64,000 nt of DNA from NCBI GenBank assembly GCA_002917075.1, contig NTMA01000123.1:1-64000 (forward strand), given 5' to 3'. The DNA is from Hawksworthiomyces lignivorus (lineage: Eukaryota; Ascomycota; Sordariomycetes; Ophiostomatales; Ophiostomataceae). The position numbers were made by a program, and so were the translations under genes. Below are positions 54,435 to 64,000 of the stretch, one piece after another. The notes below the pieces were generated by a model. The model was not told where the DNA came from and ran no database searches. It saw only the letters and a list, made by a program, of their open reading frames with translations. Within the stretch, counting starts at the first letter, position 1, and each line of letters starts with the position of its first letter.

Positions 54435-55622
54435 AGACCTAATAGGATTTTGTATTTTCCATTTGGCACTTTTCCTAGCCTTTTCCAAGGCACACCCTGC
54501 CCTGTTGTGTCAAGTTCCTCTTTCTTGGTTTTTGCCGGCAGAATTAGGATATTTTAAGTTGAGAATAGACTTGGATTCTTTATCTTCGCCGGGTTGAGTG
54601 CGGTAAAGTCCAGAAGTACTCGTCTAGGCGGGCTTAGTGGGCTTAACTTCTTTCGCCGTGTGCTTTTGCTTGCCTTAATTTTTTTGTTCTTGATGCCAAT
54701 CGTTGATAGACGGTCAGCAAACATGCCAATGATGAGCTATGATGCAGAAGTTCACTTCTGGATGCCGAATTTGGAGCTCTTCCCATCCAATGGCAGCTCA
54801 ATCGCAACAGCCACAGTGAGCTAGTGGTGCTGGGACACAGTGCTGCAGCTCTGTTAGATAGCTTGCTCAGCTCCTACGTCACAAAACGGCCTTCTTTTGA
54901 TGTCCGCTGAGATCGGCGCTGCTGCAGAATCTCTATTGAGACAGCCCTCCTCTCCGCCACAGCAGCAGTCGCTTTCTGGCCAATTCGCCTTGAATATGCC
55001 ATTTTGGATTAGCCATTTCCCCATATTACGAGCGGATCTTCCTGCTTAATGTTACTTTTCGCCGAGTAGGGTTTGGACAGGCGCACTCTTTTTTTTCCCC
55101 GCAAATAGCTATCCTCTTCGTCCCCGCCGCTGCCGCATGACCCAATCCCAGGACTACTTTTTTTTTAGTCTCTCTGCGTAATGCAGATGCATGGAGTACT
55201 GTTGGTTGAAGTCGCATGCGTGTGACCTTTTTCCTATTTTCCTCTTGCTGCATTTGGAGATGTCCTGCAGCCCACTTGCTCTGATAGCATCTTTCTCAAT
55301 TGGTGTTGGCAAAGTTCGGCGTCACAGATCTAGCGATGCCTCTCTTCAAGCAGATATTCGAAGACTTGAGGTTGACGAAATAATACACACAGCATTGTTT
55401 TACATCAGAATTTCAATTGTCATAAAGAGATGTCAAGTCTTTCATGTAATAAATACAAAGCTCATAAATATAGCATATGCTGCGAACTGGTAAGAATCTA
55501 CAATGGCGGCCGCCTATACACACAGAATAGATGAGACAGAAAATAAGACAACGACAAGAAGCAGTGCAGAAGCCGAGCCGAATATAATTTAAAAAAAAAA
55601 AACAATCTGACAAATGTATATC

Positions 55623-55649
55623 GTGACCGTAGTGACCGTAGTGACCGTA
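55623..55649. repeat. Three tandem copies of a 9-bp unit
   Basis: The unit GTGACCGTA occurs three times head-to-tail at 55623, 55632 and 55641, about 130 bp past the stop codon of the cation transporter gene. It is probably a minisatellite in the 3' flank. Confidence 0.85.
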
Positions 55650-55781
55650 GAATCGAATGGGCCGCCATACCTTTTCCGCTTTTGCGTTTTGACCTTCCCG
55701 CATGCTCTTTCCACTCCGCTCCTTTTTTTTTTTTTTAACAAAACGCCTCAGCTCCCCTCTCAGCTCGGTTTCCCCACTGCC

Positions 55782-57419
55782 TTAGAGATCCTTCTTGTAG
55801 GCATGCTCTGGTTTGTGCGTAGTTTCATAATCAACGTGCACGTACGCGCGCTCAATATCTGGTAGGCATTCCAGTTTGAACTGAAGGGCTTCAGCCACGT
55901 CGTGCGTCTCGCCCAGCGTCGCGTCCTGCGGCATGACTATGTCCACCTCGGCGATCAGCCGCGGTCCCGAATGGTACACGCGCACCGTGTCGATCTGCTG
56001 CACCGCCGGCGAGTGCGTCATGCACACATACGTGATGAGGCGCTGCGTCTCCACGGACGCCACCACGCCAACCAGCAGGAGGAACTCGGCAAAGGCCGTC
56101 TTCAGCCAGATGAACGAGACCGTCACACCCAGAATGATGGCGCCCATCGGATCAATCCACCAGACTAGCTTGCTGCCGCCAACGCTCGTCAGCAGACCAA
56201 AGCCGTTGATCAACAGGTCATTGCGGTGGTCCTGCCAGAGAATGTACACCTGACTGTACCGGTCCTTAATAGCCCATGTATAAAAGAAGAGCGCCAACTT
56301 TGTGGCAAACGCAATCGCCACGGCCAAGACAGATGGCAGGTGGAAGTCGTTCTTGTCCTTCTCGCCTCCATTTACACCATCTATGATCTGGCGAACGGAA
56401 AACGCGATGAGAATGAACGAGACGGCCGTCATCAGAAAACAGAACACAATGTTTCCGACAGTCTCGAGCCGCGCCTTACCCGAGGGGAACCGCGCCGGGT
56501 CTACACGCTTGACGGCTCGGTTCGTCACGATAAGTGTGACGTTCGACAGCGGATCGAAGATGGCATCCGCCATCGTAGTGAATAGCGACAGGGAGCCGGA
56601 CGAAACAGCACCATAGATCTGCAGGGCCGCCAGGACGAGATTGGCAATAAACGAGCCGTAGACGGCGATGCGGTAGCGCAGCTGATCATCACCCTGCTCC
56701 TGGCGGGCCTCGGCCTGGTGCTCTTCGACGCTCTTAAGCATGTTCTCGATCATGGCATTCTGATTTTTGTAGAAGCCCTTTAGCTTCTGTGTCCGCACAG
56801 CACGGCGGGCGGAGGATGGCAGTAGCGAAAATGAGAATAATGACCCGAGCGAGAACGGCAGGCAGCGGGCCAGCAGGCCATGGTCCTTCGCAGGGCCACT
56901 TCCACTTCCAACGCCGCTGCCGTCTGAACTAATTCCGCCGCTGTTGCCGCCATGTCCGCGGCCACCAGAGCCGACATCTACGCGCCTCTTGCGCGCTCCC
57001 GTAGGCCGGATTTGGGCTAGATCCTGATCTGTCTTGTAGGCAGATGACAAGCCGAAAGGGTCGGTCTCGGCGGAGAACCGAGGCAGGCGGCTTGCTCCTC
57101 CCGCACCAGCTGTGATCTGGCTTTCCACATCCGTGGCTCCGCCTGCTGTGTTGCTGCTGTGGTCGCTGTGCCCGCCGGGGCTCAGTGTCGGCGGGTGCCG
57201 CTCTACCGTACTGTCCTCCTCTTCAGCCTTTATCTCGACGCCTGTGCTAGAGGCATTATTCTTCTTCTCGCCATCACCGTTGTTGTCGGTGCGATCTCCG
57301 CTGTCTGACGGGCCAGCCGATATTGCTGGCGGGCGCGACGTAGAGCGACTAGGGGGAGAATGTTCCAGCCGGAAAGGATGCGGGTGCTTGGTGATACTAG
57401 CGCTCAGATCAGGGTCCAT
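55782..57419 (-). CDS. Cation diffusion facilitator, manganese-type
   Basis: An intronless frame of 545 residues. The first 200 are Ser/Pro/Gly-rich and cytosolic in character. A six-helix membrane domain follows from about residue 245, starting YRIAVYGSFIANLVL. The metal site residues are DAIFD in the second helix (near 283) and DHRND in the fifth (near 395). Both are DxxxD, the pattern of Mn/Fe-type CDF proteins; zinc members have histidine at the first position. The C-terminal cytosolic domain contains VDIVMPQDATLGETHDVAEAL and ends near YKKDL. CDF proteins export divalent cations from the cytosol, into vesicles or out of the cell, in exchange for protons. Manganese as substrate is inferred from the motif. 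The leader (57420-57800) is CT-rich in the direction of transcription. Confidence 0.9.
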   Translation of the reverse strand: MDPDLSASITKHPHPFRLEHSPPSRSTSRPPAISAGPSDSGDRTDNNGDGEKKNNASSTGVEIKAEEEDSTVERHPPTLSPGGHSDHSSNTAGGATDVESQITAGAGGASRLPRFSAETDPFGLSSAYKTDQDLAQIRPTGARKRRVDVGSGGRGHGGNSGGISSDGSGVGSGSGPAKDHGLLARCLPFSLGSLFSFSLLPSSARRAVRTQKLKGFYKNQNAMIENMLKSVEEHQAEARQEQGDDQLRYRIAVYGSFIANLVLAALQIYGAVSSGSLSLFTTMADAIFDPLSNVTLIVTNRAVKRVDPARFPSGKARLETVGNIVFCFLMTAVSFILIAFSVRQIIDGVNGGEKDKNDFHLPSVLAVAIAFATKLALFFYTWAIKDRYSQVYILWQDHRNDLLINGFGLLTSVGGSKLVWWIDPMGAIILGVTVSFIWLKTAFAEFLLLVGVVASVETQRLITYVCMTHSPAVQQIDTVRVYHSGPRLIAEVDIVMPQDATLGETHDVAEALQFKLECLPDIERAYVHVDYETTHKPEHAYKKDL

Positions 57420-60018
57420 GGTGTTGGTAATAAGAGGAAATAAAATGTCTCTATTCTCAGAGGTGGTGTGGGTATCTGATTGGTGCCTTCTGCAGTGACG
57501 CTTTGTGAAGAAACAACCTTTGACTAGCTAGGTAGTCGAGCTAGGCAGTCGAATGCAAAGAAATGCAAGTATAAAAAGGGCCACGAAGTTGAAGAAGGGT
57601 GAGAGAGGGAGTAAGAGGGGGAAAGATACAAGAAAGAAGAGAGGAACAGAAGGAATATATGAGATTTTAAAAACTGACCGCGGGATATAAAGAAGGGAAG
57701 GCAGAGAAGTCAACAGACAGTAAGACAGAAAGGCCCAAGGCGCTCAATCACCCTGGAAGAGGTTGCTAACCGCTAACTGCGCAGGGAGCGGGACAAAGGT
57801 CAACCAGCAAAACATAAAATGGGGGTCCGGCTGAGAAAGGGGGGACTGAGAAACTTTTTCAGCAGGATAAAGTGGTGGCATAGAGGGAGGAGACCGGGCT
57901 TTGGCAGTTCTCCGCACAACCAATGGGGCGAATTGGCGAGCAAAGAGCCTATGAGATCGCCGTCTTCACATACAGTAAGAGGATCAGTTATCAAGGCACG
58001 GTTGCTATTAACGAACACAGCTATAGCTTGTATCTCTCGCATCAAACTGCCCTTGTTCGTGCTGTCTAGTGCCCCTTGTTACTTGGCTGCAAGAGGACGA
58101 AGCAAAACGGAGAGAAAAGCAACAGAAGCGTAAGATAGACGCAAGAGTATATACTTTGCAAAGAGTTTTTTCGAGGATATCTCCGTAACGCACGGCCAAA
58201 TAAAGCGCACCCTCAATGTAGCACTGGTTGGGTGGAGAGACGGTTCGCGTTTCTTGTATATGCACGTGTACAAGTGGAGCGGTGTGACCAGAGAGAGGCG
58301 ATAGCGAAGAGGAGGGAGAAGGCTGGGAAGCAATGGGTAATACCAAAATCAAAGTACAATGCACTCATGACAAAAATGGCCGCTGGCATGTACAGGAGCA
58401 GCAAAGCGTAAAGACATTAAGAAAAAAATGAGGCAGCACTAAGAAAGAATGAGGCGCAGTGCTCTTTGACAAGAGCCTGGACTGAATTGACAAGTTTTTT
58501 TTTTTTTTTTTTTAAAACGATGATGCAGCTACCAATTTTACTAGAAGATGAGAAGACCGAGAAGAGGCAGCCCGGTGTTAAAACACGAACTCCTAGGATA
58601 AGAGACCTCCTTACGATCGACGAAAAATGCAGCGAAGAGTCGCTGATCGCTGCGCCAAGACGTTCCAGAGAGCGATACTGTGGCTAGAAGGAGAGCAAAA
58701 TAGCCGGTTGATAACATCCTTCGCAAACTCTTATTCGCTTTGTGCGGGTGTTTTATTTTATTTCATTGGGTATCTTATATTTTATTGTACCTATTTTATT
58801 TTCCTAATTTACTCGCACAGAGGAGAAAAATATGCATATTTAGAAAGAACAAAATTGGCAAGTGCAATTATACACGGCAGCGCCGGACAACACTTGTTAT
58901 TGTCCAAAAGCGGAGTTACGAAGGGAAAGAAAGACGGGTCGCTTAAGACGAATTCTACGAGATGGGGTAGGGAACTTATTCTCCGAAAAGGAAGGAATTA
59001 AAGAAGGAAAAGAAGATTGCGAAGAAGGTCAGAAAGAGTCACAGGAAATGAAACTGAAATAGGAAAGAAAAAGGTGCTTCTGTCGGTTCGTTCTTGCCAA
59101 GCCTGTCAACTGCGTCTGTGGCGGTATTCGTTGTATCTCGTCATCTTTTCCGCTGTCCATCTCATCTACCGTCTCACGGGGTAATGCCTAGGCATTCGAA
59201 GTATGTACCCATGATTTTGTTTGCTTTGCCTCATTTTAGCTCTCTTCTCTTCTGGAGTATTGGCGTTGTTGCCAAACCGATGCCAATCAAACGTTGACTA
59301 GGGCTTGTGTTATCCCTGATGAAGGACAAATGTAATCTTTATCTCCATAAAAGAAAGCTCTGCTCTTCTGGAATTTCTAAAAGGCCTAGAATTAGAGGGG
59401 GCCCGTCAGAGAAAAACTTGGATCCCAGCTTTGGAAACTCGCAGATCAATCGCCTGCAAAAAGACTCATCCCCCTCGGCTAGTCTTGCTGCCCATTTGCA
59501 AAACCAGGAGTCTCCCACTGCTGCAGTTGTCGCTCCAGCCATTGTTGCCCCTGGTCGTCATGCAAAGGAAACGCTGCCGAGCCTCTGAGCTCATCCCGTA
59601 CATCACCTCGTCAGAGGTTGCCAAATTCAGGAGATGAACTCGACTCGAGGGTGCACAAACCGAACATTTTCTTGCTCTGCGTTCCTCAAAACGGTCCCCC
59701 AAAATGAAACTCAAGTATTTACCCAAGACGCCACAGTGGAACAACAAGATGGGTTCCCTCTTCTTCTCGTCCTTGTTGGAATCGTCGCTTTCTATTGAAA
59801 ATGCCATCTTTTCTTCTCACTTGTCTCTTCTTTTATGTCGATTCCTTTTTTTTTCTTTCCCCAATTGCATACGAAAGTAGCACCAACGTACCGTTGTAAA
59901 ACATAACAAAACTGCACAGACATAAAGTAACCCCTGCCAAATGCCTTCCTCTAATCAGATCATTCCAATTTCCAATCCTCACACAGATCCTCATCGTAGA
60001 TCTATCTCCGTACTCCCC
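57420..60018. other. CDF promoter and LeuRS 3' flank
   Basis: About 2.6 kb between the CDF start and the LeuRS stop. The first 400 bp are purine-rich on the + strand (a CT-rich leader for the CDF gene). A T-run lies at 58496-58513, and 58730-58900 is AT-rich. Open frames such as 59307-59588 and 59466-59807 are short and lack domains. Nothing else is supported. Confidence 0.4.
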
Positions 60019-63000
60019 CTACAGGTTCTCGAAGAAGAAGCTCGGGTTGCCTGGTGTGGCAGAGGCTGCCGGTTGCGGCAGGCTCTCCAGAGGCTTCCCG
60101 TCGCTCTTGTACACCGTGCCCGATGTCGCGCCTGGTTTGACAGAGACAATTACAATGTCTTCCAGCTTGGTTACCGTCTGCTTCAAGCCTGGCACCATGG
60201 CCTCCAGCGTCGCCAGCTCGTCAAACGGCAGCTTGCGGTCAAACACACCGCGCGCGTCTTCGCCACTGTCGATGCGCTTCTTCAACGACTGAATAAACGG
60301 CATCGACCGCTTCAGCTCGGACTTGTCCAGTTTGCTTGTCACGGCCTTGACGTCAATACTGCCCGTCGACTCCAGCACCTGCTTGACTACCCCAATACAC
60401 TTGTCTTGCCATTCTGGGAAAGCTTCCGCCACAAAAACTGTCAGCTTCTTAGGCTTCTTCGGGTCAAAAGCCGCCGCTTTTCCTTTCGCCAGCTGGAAAT
60501 AACATTGATTAGCAATTGGTTTACGGCGCACGAAATACCATGGCAGATGAGATATGCACATACCTTCTTGGCTTGCTGGCCCTCTGCCGCCGTGATGCTT
60601 GAGGTGGTCTATGCGATGATTAGTTTGTCGATTTCTTATAGATTGCACGGAGCAGTAAGACTTACGCTGCGGATGTAGTTGCGCGCTGCCGTCAAACTCG
60701 GGTCAGGGGCGGGCACTGTCGGATACAGCGCAGTTTGTACACTGCCATCGTGCTTCAGGACATCTCGCCACAGGTATTCGCTGAAATGAGGTGTGCTGGT
60801 TCGGTGTCAGTACTATGAAAAATAGTAAGAGGGCGCAAAACACGTAATCAACTTACATTGGTGTCAGCAGCAGTGCCTGCAGTTCGACGTAGCGCTTCAC
60901 CAAATCATAGTGCATGCCGTCGCCTGACGCCTTGGTGATGTCACGGTACCAGTCTCGTGAAGCAATCTATCGTTCTGTCAGTTTGGGTTATGCAGAAGAA
61001 GCAACAAAAAACAGTAATTGCTGGGAGATAGCGACTTACAAAGTCGTAGAAACCGCTCTTCAAAGCCAGCTTGAACAGCGTGCCTTGGTACTGCTTCTTA
61101 GTCTCGATGACCAGAGTGTTCATCTCGTTTGCGAACATCTTATCGAACAGACGCAGCTCGCCACGGCGCAGGCTCTCATCTGCCAGGGTCTCTTGAGCCC
61201 ACTTGCGCAGCTCGTACAGTCTCAGAATCGTAGCGTTGGCCACCGCCTCTTCGAAGTTGGCGTCCTCGATACCGTCGCCTGCATCAGCCAGCGCAACACG
61301 AGTTGCGTCGGCACCGAATTTCTCCGTGGCCTCGTGCAGCGTCAAGAAGTTGCCCGTACTCTTGCTCATCTTCTGTCCATTGACCAGCAGATGGCCGTTG
61401 ACGCGCACTCCGCGTGGCCAATACTGCTTAGGGAAGAGGGCGGCATGGTGATACAGGAAGAAGGTCAGATGGTTGTTGATCAGGTCCTTGCCGGATATGC
61501 GGGCATCCAGCGGGTAAAAATACTGGAATTCTCTCCGCATAGCCTCCAGGTCAACCTTGGCAATGTCGCTCTCGACAGAATCTGTGCGGCAGAAGATATA
61601 GTCCCACACAGCGTCGGTCATCTGTTCGGGAGTAATCGGCTTCGACGCCTTACCTGGCGTCTTGCCAAAAATATCTCCGTGCAGGTACAAGCAAACCGTA
61701 TAGTACGCCATGTAGACCGTACTGTCACTCAGACTCTCAACCAGCTGGGAGTGGTCCCACGGCACCTTGGTGCCGAGGCCGAACGAGCGGCTCACAGCCC
61801 AGTGTCCCAGCCAGTTTAGCGTCTGCTCCAGCGCATGCTTCGCCTCGGGATAGAAGCAGTTGACAGTGCCATCCTCCAGAGCGTCCAGCACTTGCTTGCA
61901 CCACTCGCCGTCGCCGCCGTTCTCGGTCGTGCCGTAGTTCAGATACCACTGGTCCAAGTAGGCGGCGACACATACATCTGCCGATCGCGAGATGACCTCA
62001 CCGTCGGGCTCGGCATAGTTGAACGCCAGACCGGCGTCGATCAGCTTTTTCCGGATCAACGGCTTCGCCTCCTGGACGGACAGGCCCTTGTGTTCGCCGA
62101 TCAACATGGTGCCCTGGTAGAAGCCCTCCTTGTATGCCTGCTCCTTGGCCTGCTCCAGCAGCTTCGTGTCCTTGGGTGAGTTGATCTTCAGCTTCTCAAC
62201 CAAGTCTTTGGCAATCATATTGGACGAAGGCGTCTGGATAATGGGCAGGATATCCTTCTCCAGCCACTCCTTCTGGATGCCATAGTATGCAGGCTTGCGC
62301 TGCAGCTCTGTGACCGTGGCATAGTCGTCTGGGCTGTCGGACGGGACACACGTGACAACCCCAGTGCCCTTTGTCGGCTTCAGTGTCTGCATGGGCAAGA
62401 TGTACACCTTCTCGTACACGGACAGGGGCGCATCGACCAGAGTGCCAATGACGTCCGAGCCCAGCAGCTGCACGACAGAGGAGAATTCGCCCCACGGCAA
62501 GATGTTCTGGTATGCCATGTTCCGAGCGGCGCGCTCAGTGCACAGATAGTATTCGAACTTGCCGTCTTTGCTGGTAGGAATCTTGAAAATACCATAGGCG
62601 ACGGTGGGCCCGACAAAGCAGCAGATCTGGCCGTACATCGTCTCTGGACGCAGGGTGGCAGGGATGAAGAAGACATCAGCACCGGCAGGGATCTTGTCGC
62701 CGATCACCTGTTTGGCCTTCTCCGACCACTCCAGTGCCTTCATCTTCAAGCCGACGTATTCTTGGACTGTGATACCCTCGCCAGAGCTTCGATCGTGATC
62801 CAAGCAGGGCTGGCCATCCTTTGGACTGTATACTGTATACCGCTTTCCAAACTTGATCTTTCCCAGCTCCTTCAGGCGGTTTATCTGCCAGCGGACGAAT
62901 GTATCGTAGTAGGGGTTGGCGGGCGTCGTGACAAACGAGCGGCGCCAGTCGACACGAGCGCCCAGGCGGCGCAGGTCGGTCTCACACTTCTCGGGGAACA

Positions 63001-63980
63001 CCTGCAGCCAGTATTCGGGCTCGGTGAATTTGTGGATTTCTTCAACAGGAAATCCCAGGGACAGCATAATCTACAGGAGGGACAGGGGTATTGTCAGTGA
63101 GGTTTACACATAGCTGGGATAAAATCAAAATTTAAAAATAGAAAATCCAACACAAATTCTAGTGGACGCACCTGGAACTGGTATTTTGCCTTTCCAGACT
63201 TGGCGACAGCCTTGCTCTTGTTGCTGCTGAATTTGCTCATGTCCGTCTTTGCGTTGCCAGGGGCTGCTGGGGCTGCTGGAGCCTCAGTCTCTTTTGCGCT
63301 TGGAGCAGGCCGGAGAGCCAGGACTTCCTCGACGTCTGCGCCCTCAAAGTTCTGACCAAACAGCTCCACCTCTCTCTTCAGCTTGTCTATTTTCTGTGAG
63401 TTTCTCTGAAAAGGCCATTCATGCGCGCTCTGAGAGGGGATTCTACGTACCAGCAGCAGCCTTGATGGGCATGCCGGTGCAGTGGAACCCCTGGGGCAGC
63501 AAGGCCCTGCGGCCCTCCATGCGCCCGAAGCCGGTCATGAACTCGACCTTGGAGAAGGTGAAGCAGTGGCCGGCGTGCAGGCTACCGTTCATGTACGGGT
63601 AGGCCATGGTCGTGAACAGTTTGTCTTGTTGGGGCTCGGAGGGCAGGGGAGCATCCTGCTCGAAGTACTTGGCCTTTTCCCATTCTTCTTGGAAGCGCAG
63701 CTCGTCCTGTAGGTAGAGAGAAAGAGCAAAAGCTTTAGTCTCGAGAGACACCACAGTCAAGGTAGAGGACCCTGTATGCGTAGGAGAGGTCTTTTCGTGG
63801 TCGAACTTACGGCAACTAGAGTGTCACGTTTCTCGGTCTGGGTTATATCTCAGTCAATGTCTGCTATCCCGAAAGCCTACAAACAGTAAAATTTCAACTG
63901 CAGAGCACGACGACTAGACGTACATTCTCCAGCTTGAGCGTCCGCTCAGAGCCAACGGCCGCGGAGTCCTTTGCATCCAT
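60019..63980 (-). CDS. cdc60: Cytosolic leucyl-tRNA synthetase
   Basis: Nine exons give about 1,109 residues: 63980-63924, 63837-63811, 63706-63451, 63386-63172, 63070-61040, 60966-60857, 60780-60666, 60608-60564 and 60492-60019. All introns are GT-AG and in frame, and the length fits fungal and animal cytosolic LeuRS. It is a class I synthetase. The HIGH motif appears as HAGH at residues 72-75 (after AYPYMNGSL), and KMSKS is intact in NGQKMSKSTGNF near 750. The large CP1 editing insertion lies between them, with TLRPETMYGQ and LYLHGDIFGK further on. The enzyme charges tRNA-Leu and, in yeast, also senses leucine for TORC1. The C-terminal extension carries LTVFVAEAFPEWQDKC. The start ATG at 63980 has the context ATCACCATGG. 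The promoter lies outside the window. Confidence 0.95.
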
Positions 63981-64000
63981 GGTGATCCTTGGTTGCCAGG

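Larger units (their letters stand above)
52523..55781. other. Glycogenin upstream region and gene-poor spacer
   Basis: About 3.3 kb between the glycogenin start and the 3' end of the cation transporter. From 52700 to 53270 the + strand is almost purely purine (AG-rich), so the glycogenin sense strand carries a pyrimidine-rich tract of about 600 bases, likely promoter and leader. The rest (53300-55780) is mixed to AT-rich, with T-runs near 55160 and 55720-55735. Open frames at 53796-54155 and 54594-54824 lack domains. A small hairpin and a 9-bp tandem repeat are listed separately. Confidence 0.4.

Noticed and set aside
60914..61819. 301-codon open frame on the plus strand
   Set aside because: It is antisense to the long LeuRS exon, whose motifs are intact on the other strand.

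Overview
The window is nuclear DNA from a filamentous ascomycete. Genes carry short GT-AG introns (about 60-150 bp) with CTAAC/CTAAT-like branch points, and pyrimidine-rich leaders precede many start codons. The gene content is typical of Pezizomycotina: a HET-domain protein, glycogenin with a long proline-rich tail, an OGT-type glycosyltransferase and a two-repeat Myb factor. The protein sequences look most like Sordariomycetes, probably Hypocreales, but that placement is inference.

Layout. A Myb-type regulator (507-1931, +) is followed by about 10 kb with no gene I can defend. That stretch contains a diverged inverted repeat at 9704-10350. A very large O-GlcNAc-transferase-like gene (12106-17663, -) follows, with about 6 kb of non-coding DNA upstream of it. 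A compact housekeeping block comes next: ribosomal protein uL11/RPL12 (23777-24764, -), the COPII subunit Sec23 (25500-28207, -), an MGST3-like membrane protein (29221-29918, -) and a family X DNA polymerase (31015-32934, -). Then come a Tra2-like RNA-binding protein (35362-36822, +), Sec39 of the Dsl1 tether (38963-42277, -) and a twin CX9C complex I subunit (42821-43326, +).

From 44 to 47.5 kb the content is accessory. It holds a fungal protein of unknown function (44037-45243, +) and a HET-ankyrin reading frame broken by one in-frame TAG (45673-47472, -). After that are an OXNAD1-like flavin reductase (47881-49105, +), glycogenin (49450-52522, -), a manganese-type cation diffusion facilitator (55782-57419, -) and cytosolic leucyl-tRNA synthetase (60019-63980, -), whose start codon lies 20 bases inside the right edge.

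The genes do not form a cluster or a shared pathway. Two act in ER-Golgi traffic (Sec23, Sec39) and two in translation (RPL12, LeuRS). The two sugar-nucleotide enzymes (OGT-like, glycogenin) both carry long low-complexity regions. All exon boundaries were read by eye from splice signals, frame continuity and family similarity. No search was run. I found no tRNA, rRNA, CRISPR array or intact transposon, and no clear new biological system. The items most worth a second look are the HET-ankyrin stop codon, the inverted repeat inside the 10-kb gene desert, and the alternative splice possibilities in the Tra2-like gene.
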